The notes under the pieces are model-generated. The model was given only the letters and a program-made list of their open reading frames with translations, was not told the origin of the DNA and did no database searches. Both the position numbers and the translations under genes were made by a program. Of a stretch of DNA of 64,000 nucleotides, positions 1 through 10,499 are shown in pieces (positions within the stretch are counted from its first letter, which is position 1; every line of letters begins with the position of its first letter). Origin of the DNA: Polytrichum commune (taxonomy: Eukaryota > Streptophyta > Polytrichopsida > Polytrichales > Polytrichaceae); assembly GCA_950295325.1 (NCBI GenBank), contig OX485805.1:14309501-14373500 (forward strand), written 5' to 3'.

Positions 1-1119
1 TGTCAACATCTACATTTTCTTCTAAAATGTCACCTCAAATGTCACATGCCTAGGGGCACATGTCATTTCAATTTCTAAATGTCAATTGACGTGTGGTTTT
101 TTCCTTCACGAGTCACACTACATGTCAAATTCTAAATCATACGTGTCAATTGACGTGCATTTTACTTTTGTGCAAGTTTTTGCATGTCAAATCTCAAAAA
201 CTTGCAAAAACTTTGTCAAACATACACATTGCTTGCAAAGTCATTTTCTTGGATCGGAGTTGAAAATAGACTGTTCTACCCAATAAAAGAGGGACCAACC
301 TCAAAACCCAGCTCCTTGAAGTTAGGCACATGTCAAGGCCAACATTCTTTTACCTTGGATTACCAAACTCCATTCCGAAACCGGCATTTTGGAACATGTG
401 TGGCTTCTGTTGAAAGAGGATTTTAGCAAATCTTAGCATTGTAATGTAGTTTCTAGACACTATATGACTAACTATGAAATTAGGGGATGTGTTGATGATG
501 ATAGGTTTGTTGTCCAAAATTGACCCTAGGTTCTCGTGTTCAAACCATGTCAATTTTAGGCAAGAATCTATAGGGCTCACTTTTGGGCAAGTGTCACAAT
601 TAGATGTGGTTATCTTAGGAGTCTTCCTTCGTACAAGAGGGGACGCTGATCTTTCCCCAATGAGCTTTTGCAAAAGGGGGGGGTCTCTTGATAGGATTTT
701 TTTTATTGAATTTGATTGAAAGCCATTCCTTGCCCCACCCAACTTCCAAAAAAAAGTTGCCCTTGTATTCTTGAAGGCCATCTTTGTCCACAAAACCCAT
801 ATTGAGTGCACCTCAATTTCAAGGCCCAAAATCCAATATATATATGCTCACATCCACTTAGTAAAGAAACAATTGACTGGGATTTCACTCCCAAAGTGAA
901 ACTATCATAAAGCATGTGATCAACTTGGAAGTTAAATTTGCGGAAAAATCCTCACTAGCAATGAGGTGATAATTTTTGTGACTTACCATTTGAAAGGGCC
1001 TTTGTCAATTTAAAATTGAACTTATACTAATGTGCTAATTTTAACTAGCTCATTTCTATAATATTTTAATTAATGTCTTTTGCGCCAAGTTCACAAGAAC
1101 AATGATTGTTAGAACTTAG
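1..1119. other. Unassigned AT-rich DNA
   Basis: Clusters of ATGTCAA / TGTCAATTGACGTG words in the first 200 bp. A 159-codon minus-strand frame (829-350) is the longest unexplained frame at this end; it has no motif I recognise and no clear promoter. Confidence 0.4.
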
Positions 1120-1500
1120 ATGATTTGGAGTAGAGGCGCCCATAATTGATCATTTTAAATATTTTGCACAAAATTTGGAGAAGTATAAAGCGGTGCAAAA
1201 TTACACATGTAGGAAGATAGAAATCAAGAGGACTACATATTCCTTTTGGTAATTTTATTCCTAGAATTGGAATTACTAAAAAAAATTGAAGCTAAAAATT
1301 GGCCCAAACATATTACCAATGTCTAGAGTCTACCATAACTGCTCACTCCTCCTCACTTTAGCACTCAAAACCAGGACATGTGTCATGGCACTATTGACTC
1401 CCGCCTGATCAAAAATTAGTCCCAGCTTGATTGAAATTCCGGTACCCTCTAGATTGCCATTGGGGTCCTGATCGGGAATCGGTGCCTCTACTAAGGTAGA
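1120..1500 (+). repeat. AGTAGAGGCGCC repeat unit, single copy
   Basis: Begins GGAGTAGAGGCGCCCAT and ends GGTGCCTCTACTAAGG, inverted ends. Internal words (CATGTAGGAAGATAGAAATC, ACCAATGTCTAGAGTC, GTGTCATGGCACTATTG) match the array at 53.5-56.0 kb. Confidence 0.65.
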
Positions 1501-2507
1501 GGGTGTTAAAACCAACACCCACCCAACACCAACACCTATAAACACCTCCCAATCACCAACACTCTTTTGCCTTGAAGCGTTCCCCATGGCGAAGGAGTGT
1601 ATGGGCCCACAGAGTGGCGCTTTTAGGTGCCATTAGTGGCACTACCTCAGAGCGACCTCCACTACCTCCATGTGGGGTAGGTAACAGGCTCCACTCTATC
1701 TTGGGTTGGTTCAAGGTGGGTTTAGGTTGGCTTGTCAATGCCTATTTCTAACCATTCTATACACTGCATTGGGGGGGGGGGGGGGTATAACCATTCTATT
1801 CACAAAGTCACGGAGGTAGGCCCACAAAGCACAAGGGGGTTGGTACCCAGGATACAAGGTGATGGTTTTGCACGCGAACTGGGTGGGATCATGGAGGTGG
1901 CCATGTGGCTTTGCACACCGTTACTAGTTGGTCTTTGATATAGCTTGGGTCTAGTACCCAACTACGTTGTGTTGGTTCTAGGCAATGAAGGTGGGGATCC
2001 TCATCATATCCAAGGTCGTCATACACGGAGCCTATATATTGGTTCAAGGAAGCTAGTGGTTTTAACTTTGAATATTCATCAAATATCTAATTAAGGCTAA
2101 AAACATTTCTTTCTTTCTTTATACCTATTTAAAGAAAAAATGCTAATATGAATATACATTTTTTTTATATCAACCATGTAGCCATATGTATGTGCAATAG
2201 CTTAAAGTGTTGGTGTAAGCACCCTCTACCTTATATGAGGTTGGTCAAACTTGAAAGTCGGTTCAAAGAGGTTTCAGCATCCAAACGCTACAAAGGAGTC
2301 AGAAAAGCATCAAAAGTTATCAAATCATTCACTTTACTTCAGGACGCTTTTATAAGCACCAAGGTGGGGACCATGCTGGCAATGAAGCAATTAAAGACGT
2401 CGAATGAATGCATTCTTCACGAGCTGCAATAAAGGAGGGTGGTGACAAAAAGCAATTGTTAGAATTGCTGAACAAAATGATCACCTTTCATTTTAAAATG
2501 GACTTTT
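1501..2507. other. No gene seen; poly-G tract
   Basis: Contains 15 G at 1771-1785. Short frames only. Confidence 0.4.
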
Positions 2508-2694
2508 GTACCCATTATCCCAAAAGAGTGTGTGTTACTATTCAGAGTTATGCATTGCTATAACTATTTAATGAGAAATAAAATTGGTTACCAAGCAAAG
2601 CCATTTATGTTCTATAATATTAAAAATTCAACTATTGAGTAAGAAATTATTGCACTGTTTGTAATGCGCACTAATTGGGTTAATTAGTGTAGTA
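2508..2694 (+). mobile_element. MITE family A, copy 1
   Basis: Inverted ends related to ATTATCCCAATTAGTGTGTG, followed by TTACTATTCAGAGTTATGC and the inner core TTTATGTTCTATAAT. It ends CTAATTGGGTTAATTAGTG. Left end degraded. Confidence 0.6.
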
Positions 2695-5690
2695 ATCAAG
2701 TATTGTGGAGCTACTAGAATCTTTGTTATTGCTAAACTACTAAAGTCGTGTAGAGGGCTTTGTGCACAATAAATATATGTTGTGGCTAGCAGTTTGTACT
2801 ATAAAATATCAAGAGTGACAATACTTATCACTCTTCACGTCGTTTACTTCTGCAATGTGAAGTGCACCAATTGCATATACGACGGTAGAAGCGCCTATAG
2901 TAATAGGCACTTTGAGCACTAAAGACCTTCACATGTAAAAAAAAATTCGCATGATTTTTTTTAAAATAGAAAATACATATGGAGATTAATGCATTTGAGC
3001 CCATGAAATTACAACATCATGTAATTTAGTTCTGATTTATGAAAGTCAAGGTCTCTTTGTGCAATCCAAAGTGGATACATAGTCGGCCCTCCCCTCCCCC
3101 CTCCCCTCCCCCTCAAAGTGGATAGTGTTGAAAATAACCTTTTTGCCTCTACCAACCAATGAGCTACATTTTTGGTCCTTGGGATATTATCATACGTATT
3201 CATTATAAAGTACATCGTTGCCTCTTTCACACCAAAAAATGAGTGTTGGAATGGGGTCATTGACAAAGTTGGACATATCTCTCAACCAATGAACCACGTT
3301 TCTTTATTTGCATATAAAAAGTATCATCACAATTTGTTTTTGAAGCAAACATATGCTCAGTGTGGAACAAAAAAATAAGTGTTAAAATTGGCTCATTGGT
3401 GAAATTGGATGCGTAGTCACTTATATGATGAGCGTGCTTAACTGAATTACACACCTACATTTAAGGGGCATGTGATTAGGTGTGAATCTTAGGACAAACT
3501 CCAAAAAGACATGTTCTTAAACGAGATTAAACTATGTGCTCAAAATTTGTTAATCATTCTAAGTTCATAAGTCAACATAATTGAGGGCCATACCTGGTCG
3601 TTTTATGACTCTGGCACTTTTGACTTTGAAGAAGCATAGCAACAACATGGGAGCTCCAGAAACCTCCCCAGATTGTTGCTAGAAAGTGATATCACATTCA
3701 CGGATCTAAGAGAAAATCCAACTCTAAAAAATCCAAGTTGAGAATCATGGCAAACAACAAAATCTTACTATTCAAGACATGTTCACCTTAGCTCAACGCT
3801 CATCGATTCAGCTCATTGGAAATTGTTGAGTGTCGACTACCAAGTTTAGCATGTCTTTAGGGTTTAGATTTCAGAAGCTCCTTTCTGGTCCACTTTGTAC
3901 AAAACTTTTCAGCATCCTAGCACGTGATGGGGGTGTTTGGAATGCTATAGAGTAGCTTTGGTTGAGGACCTTGGTCACCCTAAAGTGCAACTTGTCGACC
4001 CCAAATCTCTAAAGAATATAACTTAGTAGAGCATTGTGGATGGATGCATACTGCGTGTGCCGTACAGACACAGGAGGGGGCCCAGCATCAAAAACAGGGT
4101 TCGAAATCATGGTGATACTTGGATGGTTGGCAGGACAAAGCCGATGATAGGTGATAATTGATAATTGGATCAACCGAGCTTCAGGTTCCTGCTCATTGTT
4201 AGGTACATAGGAAAGTCCACAGGACTGAATTGCAAACAAAATTGGAATCAAATGGGTACCTATGATGCAACTCCAGTATTTTTTGTATGCAATTTTCTTG
4301 GAAATTCATCATACACCATGTGAATCATGTTGCAGGTAAGTCAGGTAATCAACATGTGCAATTATTGTGAACTATCGGCACTCCTTGGGTAAGACTTTTG
4401 TGAAGAATGAACCCTGCTCAATAATTAAGGTTTCACTTTCTTTGATGGTTAGAGAACATGAGAATGGCCTATTACTATCAGTAGCTTTCATCTGTACACA
4501 TCACAAGACATCAAATGCGCAACATGAGTTTGAATTACCTAGTTAGGAAAGACCAATGTAACAGGCAAAAAAGCATGACCAGGCATCCCTTACCAAAATG
4601 TCCCTCTTAAGAGTTTGAACTAGTAGCTACTAAAGAAAGAGTGCAGTATTGAAGAACTCAAACTGTGAGTGTAAGAAAACTGGAAAACGTAAAACAAAAC
4701 CTTCCGCGTATCTTGTCATACTCCAATCCAAGAGCATCATGTGTATTCCAAAATCCATTGTAGGAACAATCAGTATAGATAGCCCAAACCCAACCAAAGA
4801 TCACACTCACTGTTAATTTACATGAAACCATAATATGATGTAAATGCCTAGGTATCTAATAGAATATCTTGCTTTCAAGGTCAGACAAACCAAGGACCAT
4901 CTTGAGGGTACTGACATAGGAATGCGAAAAACTTTCCAGAAAGTGACCCACAGATATTTTCTCCATAGTTCCAGTAGTGACCTTGAAATATATTGGGCAT
5001 TACACTCAAACTCTGTGGAGTAACAAATCCAAGGCCTAGTGCCTCGATACAACGTATTCTCAAGCTGGGATTGTGCTATTCTGTTTCATTAACCAGAATA
5101 TTTCTGACCCACTCATAACCAAGCCAAAATGGCAATGACCATTTGTGAGCTTTACCAGTACGTTCTTGCTCTTAACATATATACCTATATGCACAAAGAA
5201 AGCAGACCTGCCAGAACTTCACCAAGTGATATGAACGCATGGTAGGACAAAAATAGGATGACTTGAACAACGTCCAGCTAAATGTAGATTGGAAAAGTGC
5301 CAAAGAAATTGTGAGATACCTTCTGTCAGAACATGCCTATTCTAGTAGATGGAATTGAGAAATTTCACTTAGCCTTCACAGCTGATGAGCTTGCAGCCTC
5401 CAATGTTCTCCATATTTGACACTGACAAACAGGACCATGATTGTTGATCGGTTTAACTCCTTATCAACAATCAGTGAGAAAATTGACTGCTCCTACCTAT
5501 GCTGATATACAGATGAGGTTTCGTATCTGGAGAGTTGGAAGTATTCCTCGCGATGTGTGGAATTGTTCATCCAAACTTCCAAAAGTCAAGAATCAGTATG
5601 TACAAGATCAAACCTGCTACCTAAAGAGTATGTCAACCGGCAGTAAATGCAGTAATGCACCAAACTAATATCAGGGGGCATTTGAGATGG
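2695..5690. other. No gene seen downstream of TAF9
   Basis: A C-rich tract with CCCTCCCC repeats at about 3086-3114. Frames are all under 90 codons. The stretch next to 5690 is presumably the TAF9 3' UTR. Confidence 0.4.
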
Positions 5691-7326
5691 CTAGCTCTTA
5701 GGGCCCTTTCCAGCGATAGAGAATGAAACTTTCCGACCACTGTCTTGGTCAGACTTGAGCAAGTGAGTGGGCTGAGCTGCTTCCTTTGATGTCTCCTCCT
5801 TACCATCGTCATCATCTTCCCATTCAATGTCATCATTCATGTCAGGGAAGCTTGTCCGGTGGGGTACATTCAACTGATAATTAGGAAAAATCAAGGTGTC
5901 TGCTTCAGGGGGGAGGGCAATGCCATGACCACCTATAATGCTGGGTAGAGGAATGCTGTTTCTTGCTTTCGCCAACTCCACCAACATCTGTTAAAAAAAG
6001 AATTTGTCACATTGACAATGAAATATCAGCCTCAAATGCAATTTGATACATTGCTGTATGAGGTCAAAAAGCATTCAAATTCCTTCCAGCTACGCTCCTG
6101 GTTCATATTTCTTCAGTCCCATATAGCCTTTTCTGTAGTCAACCCTCTGGATTTGTGACTTGAACCATAACACACACTCGAACAGGGCAGCCCACCATTG
6201 ACACAAATATACATAAACCCCTTATCCCTTACGACTTTCTTTCCAACATGAACGCTGGACTCTTCAATAAGCCGACGCTATACATCAAAGTTAACAGAAT
6301 TTTACAAATATGTTCCCAGCTCGCACAAAAAGCATCAAGCTATAGAAGAGCATGTTGCAAAAAATATATAATGCTCATAGAGTAAACTTTCGAAATTCAT
6401 ACTCTCTTCAATCCCCATCCATGTTCACCCACTTATCACAACAATTGCTTTGCTAATTTAGTAACCAATTTTATTTTTTGAATGTGTTTTACTCCAGATT
6501 GGAAATGAGATTGCTTTAAGTACATACCTCCATAAGTATATATTCTGCACCCTCTACAACTTCTTCAGTGTGTCCCTCACCATGGCCACTGAAATCTTCA
6601 ATGCTCTGACCCTAAACTTTATCATTATAACTCAAAGTGGCTTTTGGTCGAGAGTTGGTTGTTTTTCATACAACACCTTCCATGTTTGGTATATTAAGGT
6701 GTATGCTTGGAAGCACATACTATATCAGTTCATTGAGGGTCAAACTTATTTGGCATGCAATCAAGAGGATTTTGGCCCTCCATTAAGTCGAATTAGATTG
6801 CTCTCTATTCAAATTCAAACACTACCTCCAAGCATGCACCATCACAAGTGGAAAGAAATCATTCATTCTGTATGCAAAACAACCAATGGAAAAATCATAG
6901 GGGACCAACTCCCGACATAAAGTCTCATTGTGTTAAAGGATAACTCTAATGTGTCCTCCGGCTCTACCAAAATAAATGTCTATAACGGAAACTTTCAGAT
7001 GACTTAGAACAGATTCCTAACCCTAAAACCCTAACCCGCTCATGGGAAATTTGTACCTCGCGGGGGGGCGGCTGCGAGAAGGAGAAATTGACACGGGATT
7101 GGATGGCGAGCTTAACATCATCGCAGTCGATGTTGGCCTTGCCTGCATGCTCGGAATATGTCTGCGCATCGCCAAGCACATCGACGACGTATCTGTACCA
7201 CAAGTCCAGGAACTGGTTCACCACGCGAGGTTCGTGATGCTCCACTCCCATGGAGAGTAAGATGGTTTTGATCATCTTGGCATCGCGCGGTAGCTCCTCG
7301 TCCTCCGCCATCGCGCCGAGTCCCAA
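5691..7326 (-). CDS. TAF9: TAF9, TFIID/SAGA histone-fold subunit
   Basis: TAF9 pairs with TAF6 in TFIID and also serves SAGA-type coactivators in the nucleus. Exon 1 is 7326-7057 and exon 2 is 5987-5691. The donor follows a GAG codon (PPRE) and the acceptor CAG precedes ATGTTGGTGGAG, so the joined frame reads [14 protein letters not shown], phase 0. The histone fold fills roughly residues 8-75, with the family strings [25 protein letters not shown] and [13 protein letters not shown], then [11 protein letters not shown]. Exon 2 gives the conserved [22 protein letters not shown] and PNYQL, then an acidic tail. Two in-frame ATGs compete: 7326 gives 188 aa; 7311 ([12 protein letters not shown]) gives 183 aa, the Arabidopsis length, and is my preferred start. 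The roughly 1.07-kb intron contains telo-box-like CCCTAA motifs just inside the donor and a mobile element shared with two other genes here. Confidence 0.93.
6631..6935 (-). mobile_element. Intronic MITE-like element, copy in TAF9
   Basis: This roughly 300-bp repeat lies in the TAF9 intron. On the minus strand it reads GGTCCCCTATGATTT, TTGGTTGTTTTGCATAC and CTCAATGAACTGATAT, in the same order as copies in the MGDG synthase intron (about 24037) and the HDS intron (about 35755). TTGGTTGTTTT-type words occur near both ends in inverted orientation, suggesting terminal inverted repeats. No coding capacity is visible. Boundaries are approximate. Confidence 0.7.
7015..7037 (-). promoter_or_regulatory. 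Telo-box-like motifs at start of TAF9 intron
   Basis: Three CCTAA/CCCTAA-type telomere words are packed just downstream of the TAF9 5' splice site, inside the transcribed region. Telo-boxes are known in plants as promoter or leader elements of growth and translation genes. A regulatory role here is inference. Confidence 0.3.
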
Positions 7327-7508
7327 ACCCTTCGAGCGATCTTACCGCGAGCTTCTTCGCAGGCAGAGTCGCTCTCTGGATCCGAACATGCGCGGTGATG
7401 GGCGCGGCAGGGACGGACGCAGACTGCCGCAGCCTTACACCGGGCCTGTCACCGCGGACTGTTCTAATTCCAAGATGGGGCCCATCAGTATTACCGAGGT
7501 AAAGGGTC

Positions 7509-7734
7509 TACACTAATTATCCCAATTAGTGCGTGTTACTATTCGGAGTTATGCAGTGAAATTTCTATTTATATTGAGAATGTAATATTTTATCAAGTAA
7601 ATTCATTTATGTTCTATACTGCCTGAACAATTTATTGAAATTTTGTTAGTAAAAATTGAACTTTTTAGTAAGACATAATTGTATTGCATAACTTCAAGTA
7701 GTAACATGCATTAATTGGGATGATCATTGTAGTA
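7509..7734 (+). mobile_element. MITE family A, copy 2
   Basis: Starts TACACTAATTATCCCAATT and ends AATTGGGATGATCATTGTA, with long imperfect inverted repeats. It lies just upstream of the TAF9 leader. Confidence 0.75.
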
Positions 7735-8947
7735 AAGCCTGACCCCCATAGGTTTGTGATTAATTCATCTCAAGTGGGTTTCTCTAAACTAATTTGGGGT
7801 CTAATGGTAATTCCAAGTTCGATTCATCTGAAAATTAATTATATGTTATAGCACAATTGGTTGCATTTCAACCTAGGGTGATAGTGGTGGGGTCCATTCC
7901 AAAGAGGTGGACATGTAGCCTTTGGCTAGAGCTAGACGCTCGTTGATTTGAGTTTGGGGCCCTATAAATATTATTGAGGGAAAATGGTCTTGTTAAAAAA
8001 AAACATGTTCTTGATAGGTTTGTGGTTGATTTATCCCAAGTGACTTCCCTTAAGGTAGATGAGGCTCATGTGGACACCTCCAACTATGCGGAATCATCCA
8101 ACCATGTGGAATCATCCAACTGATGGATTTGAGCATTAGAAGATTAAGCACATTAGCAATTACAAACCAAGACCAAAGAATTTGGAATTTTCAAAATTAG
8201 AGTCGAGAAAGACGTTGATCTAGACTACAGAATCAAAGATACTTTGCTTCCCAATATGATGTTATAGGGGGGGGGGAACTCTTTTATCATTCAATGTTGT
8301 GTAAGTGGACAACACCATTAGTTGATTCTACATGAGTCATTTGCCAATGAAAATCAATTTTAAGGTCATTATTGGTTGTGTCATGTCTCTAAGTGGTTAG
8401 GGGTAATATAAAATGTTGCCGGATTGGCTTTTCATTATAGAATACCCACAATACAAGTTGGTTGGCAACTTGCAACCACATGTTGCCTCCTAATTTGTCC
8501 ACCTCGTCCACAAAAATCAAGCGTGTCATAGCTTGGTGGATGTCACTCCTTCATCATGGAGGATGGTGGGTGTAGTTTGACTTTTGCGAAGGCGACTAAC
8601 CCAAATATCATCAAGATGGCAACTAAATCATTATGTTTTACTCACCAACCAAATTAGAGCAACTGTACCACCAATTAATAACCAGAAACAGGTGTATGAT
8701 TGAGGAAGCTAACCAAATTAGCCTCATCTACCTTAGACTAATTTGAAGCTTTTGATACTCACTTCGAGATGGAATCATTAAAAATGTATTTGTACAAGCT
8801 ATAATACAATTGACTACGTTATCACCTTGGGTAATAATGATCAGGCCTTGCTCAAATAGGTGGACATCTTGCCTTGGGCCCCATTCGTGAACACAACATC
8901 AAAAATTGGTTGACAATGGCTTCTTTGGGCAATAGAGATTAACTTGT
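7735..8947. other. No gene seen
   Basis: AT-rich sequence between two family A MITEs, with an internal near-duplication of GGTTTGTG(A/G)TTGATT(C/T)AT words at about 7751 and 8018. Confidence 0.4.
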
Positions 8948-9163
8948 GTAAAATAAATTAGTGTGTGTTACTATTATGAGTTACACGGTGCTATAATCAT
9001 TTAAAGAGAGTGTAATAATTTACCACACAAAGTCATTTATGTTTTATAATGTCCAAACAAACTATTTACCTTTCATTAGTAAAGATTGAACTCTTGAGTA
9101 AAATGTTATTGCATTGCGTAATTCTGAGTAATAACACACACCAATTAAGATAATCAGTGTAGT
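8948..9163 (+). mobile_element. MITE family A, copy 3
   Basis: ATTAGTGTGTGTTACTATT at the left, core TTTATGTTTTATAATGTCC, right end CACCAATTAAGATAATCAG. It lies about 380 bp upstream of the WNK-domain frame's TATA-like box. Confidence 0.7.
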
Positions 9164-9539
9164 TACAGTTGATTTTCTCAAACTACCAATTCATATTGAA
9201 AATCTAGGAAATGAACCGAACCATATATTGAAATCATATATATAAGAGTAAAGACATAAAAAATTACCGAAGCATGTCAATGAATAACCGGGTGATGATA
9301 AAGAAGCATGGATAGTGAGCGATTGGCTCAATCAACATTCTTCTCGTTCAGTGGGCCCGGGTTTTGATGGCAATTCCAGTATCAAAACCATCCAACAACA
9401 TTTAACAAAAAGTCAAAAGTAAAAATTTTAATTTTAATTTTTTTTTAAAAAGCAGTTTAAATTGAAAGACCTTGGGCTCTTCTAGAATATGTTGGGGGGC
9501 TTTCTAAAAGTAAAAGGTTTCCAATTCCTCCTCCATGAG

Positions 9540-9552
9540 GGGGTATATAGTG
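9540..9552 (+). promoter_or_regulatory. TATA-like box before the WNK-domain frame
   Basis: GGGGTATATAGTGG sits about 120 bp upstream of the ATG at 9664, a reasonable distance for a plant core promoter plus short leader. Confidence 0.35.
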
Positions 9553-9663
9553 GAAGGAGCAATAAGACTTGGTTATCGATGAACGTCGATGCATGCTCGT
9601 CACGGTGCTCCACCAGGCTGTGAAGATTGAACTTCCCGGCAAGAAACTAATCAATTATTCAAC

Positions 9664-10017
9664 ATGTCGAAGGATTCAAAGACGATGGAGTCATGCTCCA
9701 CTAGCAACAACAGAATTGTTGGGCGTGCTCGAAAGAGTGGTCGCAGTTTTGCCATTCATTGCCGAGCCCAAAACCTGCACATCCTCAAGTTGCAGTTGCA
9801 CATCATCGACCTTTCTGATGGTCAAAGTTGTTGCGTCAAATTCCCATTTGACTTACACGGAGACACGCCAATGGATGTTGCTGATGAGCTGAAGAACAAC
9901 GCTCCGAAGCTCAAGCTCTCTCACCAAGATGTTGCAACCATCACTACACTGATCACAAAGGAAATATTTAAAGCATTGCAATGTGGGGGGATCCATGGAG
10001 GAGGTGCTCACAGATAG
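9664..10017 (+). CDS. Orphan WNK/OSR1-type C-terminal (PF2-like) domain protein, or WNK pseudogene
   Basis: This 117-aa frame contains, at about residues 33-101, a pattern typical of the OSR1/SPAK-like domain that follows the kinase domain of plant WNK kinases. It reads LKLQLHIIDLSDG, then VKFPFDLHGDTPMDVADEL, then LKLSHQDVATITTLITKEI. In WNKs this domain binds partners and restrains the kinase. No kinase motif is found in any frame from 7.5 to 13 kb. A TATA-like GTATATAGT lies at about 9543, 120 bp before the ATG. The frame ends at TAG (10015-10017) but continues open in the same frame to 10332. It could be a truncated retrocopy, a pseudogene, or a genuine stand-alone domain. The homology was recognised by eye; function is unproven. 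Confidence 0.5.
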   Translation: MSKDSKTMESCSTSNNRIVGRARKSGRSFAIHCRAQNLHILKLQLHIIDLSDGQSCCVKFPFDLHGDTPMDVADELKNNAPKLKLSHQDVATITTLITKEIFKALQCGGIHGGGAHR

Positions 10018-10477
10018 CTAGTGTTACACCATAGCAACAAGTTGCTGCTCACGGAAAAATTGCAACAAAAAGAATATAATAGGGGTGAAGAATTGATGAA
10101 GCCGAGATTAGAAGAGCAGGTTGCTCACGGCAAGAGACATCAGAATCACCATGACCACAATACAGTGTCAATAACAAGAAGTTGTGGTTCTATTGATTGT
10201 GATTCTCCAACCGCCGAACCAAGTCATGGCCAACATTCTGGGAAGAAATTAGGGAATCAGAATGGCGATGGCGGCAAACGTGGGATCATCAACCTCGTAC
10301 ACACAAGGGGACATCGGTCTGGCCTTCTCTAAATCGAGTGTTGACGATTTCCCCACTCCTAATGACTTGGCAACCTTGAACACTTACAACAAGAATAACA
10401 ACAGATCATGCAAAAAAAAACATGACCAAGAGTATACGGATCTCCTCAACAGTCGACGACAGACTCGACAAAGATGA
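10018..10477 (+). pseudogene. Possible broken 3' part of the WNK-domain gene
   Basis: After the in-frame TAG the same frame stays open to 10332 (starting LVLHHSNKLLLTEKLQQKEY), rich in Gln, Lys, His and Glu. A second frame, 10262-10477, overlaps its end and finishes in a basic stretch (NSRRQTRQR). One stop plus one frameshift would be needed to make a single protein of about 270 residues. No domain is recognised in this part. Confidence 0.25.
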
Positions 10478-10499
10478 CACACCCATGCTGCACATAAGT

